Source of the DNA: Verrucomicrobiales bacterium
GTDB lineage: Bacteria; Verrucomicrobiota; Verrucomicrobiia; Limisphaerales; UBA9464
Reading direction: 5' to 3'
Assembly (NCBI GenBank): GCA_003445095.1
Contig: DLVS01000426.1
Span: forward strand, 1,667-13,496
DNA length: 11,830 bases
The position numbers and the translations under genes are program-made. Below are positions 1-6,923 of this stretch, one piece after another. How positions within the stretch are numbered: position 1 is the first letter of the stretch; each line of letters begins with the position of its first letter. The notes under the pieces were generated by a model that did not search any database, was not told the origin of the DNA, and saw only the letters and a program-made list of their open reading frames with translations.

Positions 1-584
1 TCAACGGCGTGCCGCGACTCATGTGCATGACTCGCCTCAACGATCTGCCACTGGATCAGCCGGTGACCGTCGAGCCGATGAAGACCTTCCCCCTCATCAA
101 GGATCTCGTCACCGACGTCTCCTGGAACTATCGGGTGAAGAAAAAGATCAAGCCGTTCAAACCGCGGACTCCCGATTCGCCGGACGGCACCTGGCGCATG
201 GCGCAAGCGGACATCGACCGCGTGCAGGAGTTCCGCAAATGCATCGAGTGCTCCCTTTGCCAAAACGTTTGCCACGTCCTGCGCGAGCATAACAAACACG
301 AGGAGTTCATCGGTCCGCGGTTCTTTGCGCACGTGGCGGCCCTCGAAATGCATCCGCTCGACACGGAAGACCGCTTGGACGAACTCCGCCGTACCCAAGG
401 GATCGGCTACTGCAACATCACCAAATGTTGTACCCGCGTTTGTCCGGAAGGGATTACGATCACCGACAACGCCATCATTCCGCTAAAGGAGCGCGTGGTG
501 GATGAATTTTACGATCCGGTTCGACGACTGTTTCGGCGAGCCCGCCCCCGCCAAAACGCCTCGGCCAACGGAAACGGAACCTGA
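1..584 (+). CDS. sdhB: Succinate dehydrogenase/fumarate reductase iron-sulfur subunit, 5'-truncated by the window edge
   Basis: Iron-sulfur subunit of complex II, which passes electrons between the flavoprotein (succinate/fumarate site) and the membrane quinone. The frame is already open at base 3 and runs NGVPRLMC, so the gene starts upstream; the Cys at 24-26 is probably the last ligand of the N-terminal [2Fe-2S] ferredoxin domain. The C-terminal ferredoxin domain is complete. CxxCxxCxxxC lies at 240-272 (C-I-E-C-S-L-C-Q-N-V-C) and C-x4-C-C-x3-C-P at 411-446, supplying the [4Fe-4S] and [3Fe-4S] ligands. The fourth Cys of the first motif is followed by His instead of the usual Pro, and the second motif has an extra adjacent Cys. 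These details, with the stretches HPLD and ITDNAIIPLKERVVD, match my recollection of the actinobacterial Sdh1-type subunit (Mycobacterium Rv0247c) better than E. coli SdhB. In that operon the iron-sulfur gene comes last, so the flavoprotein and anchor genes probably lie just left of the window (inference). Confidence 0.93.
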   Translation, partial: NGVPRLMCMTRLNDLPLDQPVTVEPMKTFPLIKDLVTDVSWNYRVKKKIKPFKPRTPDSPDGTWRMAQADIDRVQEFRKCIECSLCQNVCHVLREHNKHEEFIGPRFFAHVAALEMHPLDTEDRLDELRRTQGIGYCNITKCCTRVCPEGITITDNAIIPLKERVVDEFYDPVRRLFRRARPRQNASANGNGT

Positions 585-637
585 CCGTGTGAATCTTTGA
601 ACCCGGTGGTCGCATCCACTGACAACCAGGCTAGACC

Positions 638-1135
638 GTGTTTGAACTGAAGCCCCTTTCCCCGGAAGCCATCCCGGCCGCGCTGGATAAAGCCGTGCGT
701 TATCGCCTGCTCAACGAGCCCGGTGAGGCTGAGAGCATCTGCCACGACGTGCTACGGATCGAGCCCGACCATCAACAGGCCCTGGCCATCCTACTCCTGG
801 CTTTGACCGACCGCTTCGGCAAAGGCTATGCCGTCGGTGTCCTGCAAGCGCAGGAAATCCTCCCCCGCCTAAAGAGCGCCTATGAGCGCCTCTATTTCGC
901 GGGACTCATTTGCGAGCGCCGCGCCAAGGCGCATCTCCAGCAGAATTCACCAGGTTGCAGCTTCGATGCGTACGAGTTTCTGCGCGAGGCCATGGACTGG
1001 TATGAAAAGGCCGAAGCCGTTCGGCAACCGGGAAACGATGATGCGCTGCTGCGTTGGAATGCCTGCGCCCGCATCATCATGCAGAACCAAATGGAACCGC
1101 GGCACGACGACCGGGCGGAACAATCCTTGGAGTGA
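638..1135 (+). CDS. Small TPR-like helical protein downstream of sdhB
   Basis: A 165-residue soluble, all-helical protein with no signal peptide or membrane segment. Residues about 14-50 form a TPR-like helix pair (AVRYRLLNEPGEAESICHD, then VLRIEPDHQQALAILLLAL) with the typical Ala/Leu spacing and a P-D-H turn. A second pair covers about 108-150 (FLREAMDWYEKAEAVRQPGN, then DDALLRWNACARIIM). TPR proteins usually act as interaction scaffolds; no catalytic motif is visible. The start is GTG at 638, preceded by AGG seven nt upstream, a weak ribosome site. No ATG lies in frame until the middle of the gene. It follows the iron-sulfur gene by 53 nt on the same strand with no obvious terminator, so co-transcription is likely, and an accessory or assembly role for the dehydrogenase is possible but unproven. 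Compositionally it matches its neighbours. A function cannot be assigned from sequence alone. Confidence 0.8.
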   Translation: MFELKPLSPEAIPAALDKAVRYRLLNEPGEAESICHDVLRIEPDHQQALAILLLALTDRFGKGYAVGVLQAQEILPRLKSAYERLYFAGLICERRAKAHLQQNSPGCSFDAYEFLREAMDWYEKAEAVRQPGNDDALLRWNACARIIMQNQMEPRHDDRAEQSLE

Positions 1136-1263
1136 AAGCGAAAACCGAGAATTGCGTTACGAATAATCGTCCAACCGGCATTCGGTCGGTGAATTTATAC
1201 AGCGTAACCACGATCAGACCGCCGCCACCTAGCCCGGGGACGGGACGCCAAGTCGGATCGGCC

Positions 1264-2421
1264 TCAGGGTTTTCGCGCCGTCATGAATCCACGTCCCGCC
1301 GCTGTGTCCGTGTACGTGCCCGGGACGAACCCAACTCGTTCGAGCATTTCCGCATACTCGGTCGTGGAAAAGCACTTCCCCTGGGTTGAGTGCATCAGCA
1401 AAGCCGAATATTCGGCTACGGACAAAGGTCCGGATTTTTCGGCGTTGATGAACGCGTCGTGGATCACTAGCAACCCACCTGCGGGCAGCGCCGCGAACGA
1501 GTGACCAAGCAACGTTCCTGCTTCAGGGGTATCCCAATCGTGCAGGACATTCGAGAGTAGATGCACATCGCAGTCCGCCGGGAACCGGTCCTGAAACATA
1601 TTTCCCACCGCCACCTCGATCCGATCGGCATAACCCAGTTCTGCGATCCGTGTGCAAGCGATGCGATCCACCGGAGATTGTTCCCACACCGTGGCGAGCA
1701 GCCCGGGCGAATTTGCAACCAGCGCGCAGGCGTAAATCCCGGAGCCTCCGGCGATATCCAAAACGCGATGCCGCCCAGCCAAGTCCAGCGCTTGCGCCAG
1801 TGCTGGCCCCAAGAGGCGGCCCCGACAATCCATCGTCGCGGTGAACATTCGCGCGAAGTCCTCCCCTTCCATTGCCTTGTGCCAGTCGAAGGAATCCTGA
1901 GCCCCGCCCCAGTTTGCCGGCCGGCCCGTCTTCAGGACTCGCACGTAATCGAGCGTCACCGGCCGATCCTTCAGCGAGGCGTAATAGGGCGCGAGGTTCC
2001 AAGGGGAGTCGGAGGTCAAGTGATCGCGCCCGGCGGGAGTAATATGAAAGATTCCTTCCGCGTTGCGTTCGACAAAGCCATTCGCCGAGCAAAGCGTGAG
2101 AAGGACATCCGCCGGGCGCGCGGCAAAGCCGAATCGGGCGCCAATTTCCTCCGCGTTCCCGGGATGCTTAGCCAGCCCAGAGAAAAAATCGAAATGCACC
2201 AAAGCAGCCGTGATTAGGTCGGCCGCGTACAAACTGTCGCGGTAGTGGTAAGCGCGGGCGGGATCGGTTTCGGGAAGCCGAGTGAGATCCAGGGAGGTCA
2301 CGCCGCCAGAGTGAGAGCGAGAACCGCTGCAGCCAAGTCCACAACGAGTGAGGCTGGCGACGGCCACCCAATTGCCGGGGCGGCTCTGGCGAGCCCGTTC
2401 TCCCCGCGAGCAGCCCGTCAT
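1264..2421 (-). CDS. SAM-dependent O-methyltransferase (Methyltransf_2 / COMT-like family)
   Basis: Predicted to move a methyl group from S-adenosylmethionine to a hydroxyl of a small molecule; the substrate is unknown. With the ATG at 2421 the protein has 385 residues. From about residue 50 it begins an N-terminal winged-helix/dimerisation domain (YHYRDSLYAADLITAALVHF). The Rossmann SAM site follows: V-L-D-I-A-G-G-S-G at about 220-228. The family motif LSNVLHDWD has its His at residue 294, the position of the catalytic base in plant COMT-type enzymes. The C-terminus is FSTTEYAEMLERVGF followed by FMTARKP. The ATG was chosen because GAGGAGG lies 6 nt upstream, the best ribosome site in the window. 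However, the first 40 residues are Arg/Ser/Gly-rich and unlike the family, and a GTG at 2301 (345 residues) gives a family-like N-terminus. The frame stays open to 2961, but that part is antisense to an intergenic region. The gene stands alone, convergent with the TPR gene and divergent from the cytochrome gene. Confidence 0.88.
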   Translation of the reverse strand: MTGCSRGERARQSRPGNWVAVASLTRCGLGCSGSRSHSGGVTSLDLTRLPETDPARAYHYRDSLYAADLITAALVHFDFFSGLAKHPGNAEEIGARFGFAARPADVLLTLCSANGFVERNAEGIFHITPAGRDHLTSDSPWNLAPYYASLKDRPVTLDYVRVLKTGRPANWGGAQDSFDWHKAMEGEDFARMFTATMDCRGRLLGPALAQALDLAGRHRVLDIAGGSGIYACALVANSPGLLATVWEQSPVDRIACTRIAELGYADRIEVAVGNMFQDRFPADCDVHLLSNVLHDWDTPEAGTLLGHSFAALPAGGLLVIHDAFINAEKSGPLSVAEYSALLMHSTQGKCFSTTEYAEMLERVGFVPGTYTDTAAGRGFMTARKP

Positions 2422-2427
2422 GTTGAC

Positions 2428-2434
2428 CCTCCTC
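2428..2434 (-). promoter_or_regulatory. Strong Shine-Dalgarno for the O-methyltransferase
   Basis: On the minus strand GAGGAGG sits 6 nt before the ATG at 2421-2419. It decides the start choice in favour of ATG 2421 over GTG 2301, whose upstream bases have no purine-rich site. It is also the only near-consensus ribosome site in a window where most genes have weak or none. Confidence 0.55.
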
Positions 2435-2514
2435 GCTAGGTCCCGACGAATTTGGCGCTCACCTCTGCTCGCTGACTTAGCAAAACAGCCAGGCCCTGGC
2501 ATAGCCCACCTGGA

Positions 2515-2584
2515 TTTCCTCTGCGGGTTCTGCGTCTCTGCATGCCCATCTTCTCGCGCAGAGCTCACAGAGAGCGCAGAGAAA
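2515..2584. repeat. Imperfect inverted repeat rich in CTCTGCG/CGCAGAG units (REP-like palindrome)
   Basis: The left arm at 2515-2541 consists of TTTCCTCTGCGGGTTCTGCG followed by TCTCTGC. The right arm at 2558-2584 begins GCAGAGCTCACAGAGAGCGC and ends with AGAGAAA. The reverse complement of the right arm aligns with the left arm with a few mismatches and one indel, and about 16 nt separate them. Both arms are built from short CTCTGC/GTCTCTGC units. The layout resembles the intergenic palindromic repeats common in bacterial genomes. Membership of a dispersed family is inference, since only one copy lies in the window. Confidence 0.5.
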
Positions 2585-2960
2585 ACCGCCAGGTTCATGG
2601 CCGCGAGGCGTGTCCAGAATCTGGGAAATCGGCGTTCTCGATGAACCGTTCTTTGGATTGCACCGGCAGGACGGCACTTTGACTTCACCGTAGGGAGTTG
2701 TCTCGCGCCGGAGCTTAGGAACCAAGCAGTGGGGACCGAGGAGGACTCGAGTACACGGAAGAGCGAGACTAGCGGCACATGACTAATTTTTCGACTCGTG
2801 ACCTGACCCGGCCTACGTCCATCTTCTCCCTTTCCGCCGCTGCACTTTGTGACGGGATAAGGAAGCCCTCGGGAGGTGTCGGGCATGCGCGCGGGCGGAG
2901 CTTTTGCGCAAATATCCCGTTGACCCGTCGGCCGCTTTGTTCGCAGGTATGTGGGTACCA

Positions 2961-5900
2961 ATGAAGTCTTGTGTTGCCGTCATCTTGGTTTGCCTCGCCG
3001 TCGCCGCCACGGCAGAAACTCCCAAGCACCCCCGATTCGGCTTTCCGGTCTACACCAACGAGCCGACGGGCAAACAACTGGCGGGACAGCACAAACCCGC
3101 CGACAACCCGGCGCTTAGCCCGTCCGAAGAACAAAAGTCATTTGTCGTGCCACCGGGATTTCAGGTTCGGCTCTTCGCCAGCGAACCCGAAGTGGTGAAT
3201 CCCGTCGCGATGTGCTGGGATGCCCGCGGCCGGCTTTGGATCCTTGAGTTATACGAATACCCGCTGGGAGCGCGGCCCGGCACCAAAGGCCGGGACCGGG
3301 TCAAAATTCTTGAGGACTCGGACGCCGACGGCCAGGTGGACAAGGTGAGCGTGTTCGCCGACGGACTGAACCTGGCAACCGGCCTACTGGTGGCCAACGG
3401 GGGCGTCTACGTGGGCGAAGCTCCGAACCTCTGGTTCATGGAGGATATCAACGGCGACGATGTGATGGACCGAAAAACGCCGGTCATTACGGGCTTCGGC
3501 CTCGAAGATCGACACGAACTCTTGAACGGCTTTGCCTGGGGACCGGACGGCCAGATGTACATGACCCACGGCGTCTTTACCCGCACGAGTGCTCGAGACC
3601 CGAGCAATCCCAACGCGGCGCCCGTGTTGCTCACGGCCGGCTTGGCGCGGTTCGAGCCCAAGACTCGGAAATTTGAAGTCTTCGCCGAGGGCACATCCAA
3701 TCCCTGGGGCGTGGATTTCGATCTCAAGGGCAACGCCTTCGTCAGTGCCTGCGTCATTGATCACCTGTTCCATCTCGTACCCGGTGGCATTTACGCGCGC
3801 CAGGCCGGTCAGCCGCCGTTTTCGTATGCGTACGGCGACTTGCCCAGCATTGTGGACCACCGTCATCACATGGCCGCATATGCCGGCATGAATATCGTCC
3901 AGGGCGATCAGTGGCCGGCGGACTGGCAAGGCGCCGCCCTCCAAGGGAACATTCACCAAAATGCGCTGAACATCGATCGACTAACACCGAAGGGCTCCAC
4001 TTTTTCGGCGACGAAGTGGAACGACTCCGGCGATTTTTTGACCACAAAGGATGGCTGGTTCATGCCCGTTAGTACCCAAACGGGTCCCGACGGTGCCGTG
4101 TGGGTGATGGATTGGTACGACCGCTATCCATGTTACCAGAACGCCAACGCGGATCCCGCGGGCGTCGATCGTGAACGCGGACGGATTTGGCGAATTGTCT
4201 GGACCGGTGATGACGCGAATAAACCCGTGCCTTCGCGCCCGACGAAAGACATGGATTTGGAGAAACTATCGTCAGACGAATTGGCGAAGCTCCTCGCGAA
4301 TCCCAACGTGTGGCAGCGGCGGGTGGCCCAGCGAATACTGACCGGCCGTGGTCTCACCGCCTTCGGTCCGCGCGAGCTGGATGCCAAAACCCCACTCCAC
4401 GAGCTATTCAAGAACGGCACGACTTTGGAATCGCGTCTGGCCGCGTTGTGGACACTCCATAGCACAGGACTGCTCGACGACGATTGGCTGGATACCGCGG
4501 CCGAAGACCAAGAACCCGCCGTCCGCGCTTGGGCTGCGCGGCTGACAGGTGAACGAGGTGACCCGACCAAAGACGCTTTCGTGCGTTTGGAACGGCTTTC
4601 CCAAGATCCTGATTTGACGGTTCGCTTAGGGGTAGCGATTGCTGCGCGGCAGTTCGTCTCCAGTTCGCTGACCCTGGATACACCTCCTAAGGTTCCGATC
4701 AGTGAATTGATCACGGGAGGAGTCCTGAGTGGGCTGTTCCTCAACTCGACCCGCGGAGTTGACCCGACGTTCGAGTTCCTGTTTTGGATGGCGCTGGAAC
4801 CGATCATCGCCTTCGATCCCGTCCACGCAATCGGCTTCTACCAGCAAGACGGCGCAAAAGACACGCTTCCATTTTCCGCCAACGTGCTGCGCAAGATCAT
4901 GCACCGCGCGTGTGACTTGCGCGACGAGGTCATGCTGAGCCGCGCGGTGTTGGAGTTTGGAAAAATCCCGGCCGACGCCGCCCCGACCCTCATCGCCGGC
5001 CTGCAGGGACTGGTTGATGGGCAACGTGGCAAAGTGATGGCCCCCAATGCTGACGCTGTAGCAGTCATTTCTCGGTTGGCTTCTTCGGCTAATCCTGACG
5101 TCGCCAAGACGGCTCAACAGGTTGGCTCGCTTTGGGGCGACGCCGCCTCGGTGAAGGCCGACCTGGCCCGGTTGAGTGATGCCAATGCCCCGTTAGCTGA
5201 CCGCCTCGCCTCTATCCAGACCGTGCGGAAACTGAAGTCCGACGAATCGCGGGAAGCGTTGCTCGTGATCGCCACTGGCACCGACGACGATTCGCTGCGA
5301 GTCGCGGCCGTTCGCGGCTTATCCGAGATTGGCGGAGACGACACCGCGCAAAAGCTCCTAGAAAAATGGCCGAAGCACTCACCAGCGATGCAGCGCGCCG
5401 TGGCGATGTTGTGTACAACTCGGGGTAACTGGAAATGGCCGCTCTACGGCGCGATTGAACGCGGCGAGATCAAACGCGGTGACTTGCCTCCCTCGGTGAT
5501 TCGCGCCCTGGCCTCGTCGAAAAACGAGGCCGAGCGAAGGAAGGCCCAGCAGTTGTTCGGACGCGTCAACGCCTCACCGGCCGAGAAGCTCAAGCTCATC
5601 GCCGAGAAGCGAAAAATCGTCGTCGAAGGCCCGATTGACCTGGCGGCCGGCCATGCGGTCGCGAAGAGAAGCTGCCTCGTTTGCCACAAGCTTTATGGCG
5701 AAGGCACCGACATTGGTCCTGACTTGACCGGCGTGGGCCGCAGCTCGCTCGATGCGCTGTTGCACAACGTGATTCACCCGAACGAAATCATCGGTGAAGG
5801 CTACGAAAACTACGAAATCGAAACCTACGATGGACGATTGATTAGCGGCCGCTTAATCGAAAACAGCGACGCACGGGTCAAGCTGGTGATGGCGGGAGCC

Positions 5901-6551
5901 GGCGAGACCGTGCTGTCTAAGTCCGACATTAAGCAAATGCACGCGACGGAGAACTCGGTGATGCCCGAAGGATTGGAGCAGCTTCCCGACGCCGACTTTC
6001 GAAATCTCATCTGGTTCATTCTGGCGCCTCCGCAAGATGGCAAGCCGCTGGATGACGCCCGCAAACGAGAGCTGATGTCCGACTCGGGTGACCAAGCCGC
6101 CGCGGGTCCGGCGCGGGATGGAGAGAGCCTCGCGTTGTGGGCGCCGGATTGGCAGGTGGACTGCCCCGAGTTCGAAGGCGCCCCGGCGAAGTTCCCTGAA
6201 TTCGCCGGGAGGAAGAACGTGCTGATGACTCATCCCGTGGACGAACGGACGCCCGCCGCAATCGTGCGGCCGCTGGTGTTGTCGCCCGGTGAGCGAGCAA
6301 CGCTCCGTTTTGTAGTAGCGGCTCATGAGGAAGGCGATTGGGAACTGCGAGTGAAGGCCGATGGAGAAGTCATCCATCGTCAACTCGTCGGCCATGACGG
6401 TGCCCGTTGGAAGCAGGTGTCTCTTGACCTGACTCCGTTTGCTGGAAGGCGGATCGTGTTACGCTTGGAGAACGCGGCCAATAACTGGTCCTACGAATTC
6501 GGGTATTGGGCCGATCTCCGCCTCGACACCACCAACGTCGCCGCGAAGTAG
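2961..6551 (+). CDS. PVC-type membrane-bound dehydrogenase / HEAT-repeat / c-type cytochrome protein
   Basis: A 1196-residue exported protein. It opens with a signal peptide (MKSCVAVILVCLAVAATA, predicted cut before Glu19). Residues about 55-420 form the PVC-type dehydrogenase propeller (TIGR02604-like). This contains a calcium-loop-like D-S-D-A-D-G at 119-124, the segment DHLFHLVPGG, a His cluster VDHRHHMAAYAG, and GNIHQNALN. Residues about 445-866 are HEAT-like helical repeats (for example SLRVAAVRGLSEIGGDD). A heme-binding domain (TIGR02603-like) has CLVCH at 905-909, with Met1001 in VMPEGLEQL as the likely sixth ligand. About 150 further residues form a beta-rich module resembling a galactose-binding jelly roll. 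The family is thought to oxidise sugars or alcohols in the periplasm and to pass electrons through the heme; the substrate is unknown. ATG 2961 was chosen because Lys directly follows Met and a clean signal peptide results; ATG 2949 is in frame and would add four residues. Neither has a good ribosome site. It appears monocistronic. Confidence 0.93.
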   Translation: MKSCVAVILVCLAVAATAETPKHPRFGFPVYTNEPTGKQLAGQHKPADNPALSPSEEQKSFVVPPGFQVRLFASEPEVVNPVAMCWDARGRLWILELYEYPLGARPGTKGRDRVKILEDSDADGQVDKVSVFADGLNLATGLLVANGGVYVGEAPNLWFMEDINGDDVMDRKTPVITGFGLEDRHELLNGFAWGPDGQMYMTHGVFTRTSARDPSNPNAAPVLLTAGLARFEPKTRKFEVFAEGTSNPWGVDFDLKGNAFVSACVIDHLFHLVPGGIYARQAGQPPFSYAYGDLPSIVDHRHHMAAYAGMNIVQGDQWPADWQGAALQGNIHQNALNIDRLTPKGSTFSATKWNDSGDFLTTKDGWFMPVSTQTGPDGAVWVMDWYDRYPCYQNANADPAGVDRERGRIWRIVWTGDDANKPVPSRPTKDMDLEKLSSDELAKLLANPNVWQRRVAQRILTGRGLTAFGPRELDAKTPLHELFKNGTTLESRLAALWTLHSTGLLDDDWLDTAAEDQEPAVRAWAARLTGERGDPTKDAFVRLERLSQDPDLTVRLGVAIAARQFVSSSLTLDTPPKVPISELITGGVLSGLFLNSTRGVDPTFEFLFWMALEPIIAFDPVHAIGFYQQDGAKDTLPFSANVLRKIMHRACDLRDEVMLSRAVLEFGKIPADAAPTLIAGLQGLVDGQRGKVMAPNADAVAVISRLASSANPDVAKTAQQVGSLWGDAASVKADLARLSDANAPLADRLASIQTVRKLKSDESREALLVIATGTDDDSLRVAAVRGLSEIGGDDTAQKLLEKWPKHSPAMQRAVAMLCTTRGNWKWPLYGAIERGEIKRGDLPPSVIRALASSKNEAERRKAQQLFGRVNASPAEKLKLIAEKRKIVVEGPIDLAAGHAVAKRSCLVCHKLYGEGTDIGPDLTGVGRSSLDALLHNVIHPNEIIGEGYENYEIETYDGRLISGRLIENSDARVKLVMAGAGETVLSKSDIKQMHATENSVMPEGLEQLPDADFRNLIWFILAPPQDGKPLDDARKRELMSDSGDQAAAGPARDGESLALWAPDWQVDCPEFEGAPAKFPEFAGRKNVLMTHPVDERTPAAIVRPLVLSPGERATLRFVVAAHEEGDWELRVKADGEVIHRQLVGHDGARWKQVSLDLTPFAGRRIVLRLENAANNWSYEFGYWADLRLDTTNVAAK

Positions 6552-6559
6552 GTTGAGGA

Positions 6560-6580
6560 GCGCGCCTGCGCTAGGCGTGT
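6560..6580 (+). terminator. Stem-loop just after the cytochrome gene stop
   Basis: GCGCGCCT (6560-6567) can pair with AGGCGTGT (6573-6580) over 8 bp, with two G-U pairs and a GCGCT loop. It begins 8 nt after the stop codon. There is no T-tract, so it may act as a 3'-end stabiliser or a weak terminator rather than a classical intrinsic terminator. Confidence 0.3.
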
Positions 6581-6754
6581 CTCGCCCTCCTGTTGGTGGA
6601 GCTGCGTTTCACCGCGGCCCGCTTCAATTCCGCGGCGCTCGTGAATGTGACGACAGGAACGTGGGAAGTGTTGGGCGTGGGGAGGCTCCTGGCAGGCGCG
6701 CCGCGCTTCCCTGGTTTCCCAGTTCGTGACCTCACGCGCGCCTCGGAATTAGAT

Positions 6755-6778
6755 GGGGGCGAGGTAAAACTCGCCCCT
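6755..6778 (+). terminator. Perfect GC-rich hairpin, possible terminator or repeat remnant
   Basis: GGGGCGAG (6756-6763) and CTCGCCCC (6770-6777) form a perfect 8-bp stem around a GTAAAA loop, and G6755/T6778 can add a G-U pair. The site lies about 200 nt beyond the cytochrome stop and about 145 nt before the glycosyltransferase start. It lacks a T-tract. A dispersed palindromic element is an equally good reading. Confidence 0.35.
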
Positions 6779-6923
6779 CCCGGCTCGTAGGGCTCCGTTC
6801 CGCGACACTTGATTCATCTCAAACTCGTCCCAATTCTTGGCCGACGAGTGGTAGGCACGCGAATGGCTTGGAGCGTAGTTTCACCCGCTTCCCTCCATCA
6901 CTTCTCCTCGTTAACCTCATTTC

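Larger units (their letters stand above)
2422..2960. other. Divergent 539-nt intergenic region
   Basis: Lies between the leftward methyltransferase and the rightward cytochrome gene and should carry both promoters. It contains the Shine-Dalgarno at 2428-2434, an imperfect palindromic repeat at 2515-2584, a 7-bp inverted pair (GGTTCAT at 2592-2598 and ATGAACC at 2641-2647), and a perfect 10-bp palindrome TTTGCGCAAA at 2903-2912, about 50 nt before the cytochrome ATG. I found no convincing -35/-10 pair. Frames that stay open here have no family resemblance and no ribosome site, so I call no gene. Confidence 0.6.
6552..6923. other. 372-nt intergenic spacer with two hairpins
   Basis: Between the cytochrome gene and the glycosyltransferase. 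It holds a hairpin at 6560-6580 immediately after the upstream stop and a stronger one at 6755-6778. The short frames across it are Arg/Pro/Gly-rich, lack ribosome sites and resemble no family, so I see no gene here. The promoter of the downstream gene should lie in about 6780-6920, but no clear -35/-10 pair is visible. Confidence 0.55.

Noticed and set aside
1136..1263. Imperfect inverted pair CCAACCG/CGGTCGG in the convergent gap after the TPR gene
   Set aside because: Six of seven pairs with a central mismatch and no T-tract; could be chance in GC-rich DNA.
1523..2217. Two open frames of about 190-218 codons across the methyltransferase
   Set aside because: They are shadows of the methyltransferase gene; their compositions (Arg/Pro/Gly-rich) show no fold-like pattern.
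2422..2961. N-terminal extension of the methyltransferase frame up to 2961
   Set aside because: The frame is open but crosses the palindromic repeat and the promoter zone of the cytochrome gene, has no family similarity, and a strong ribosome site marks ATG 2421 instead.
3384..3959. 191-codon minus-strand frame inside the cytochrome gene
   Set aside because: Antisense shadow of the propeller domain; no ribosome site or recognisable motif. The same applies to minus-strand frames at 4133-4807, 4626-5117 and 5853-6395.
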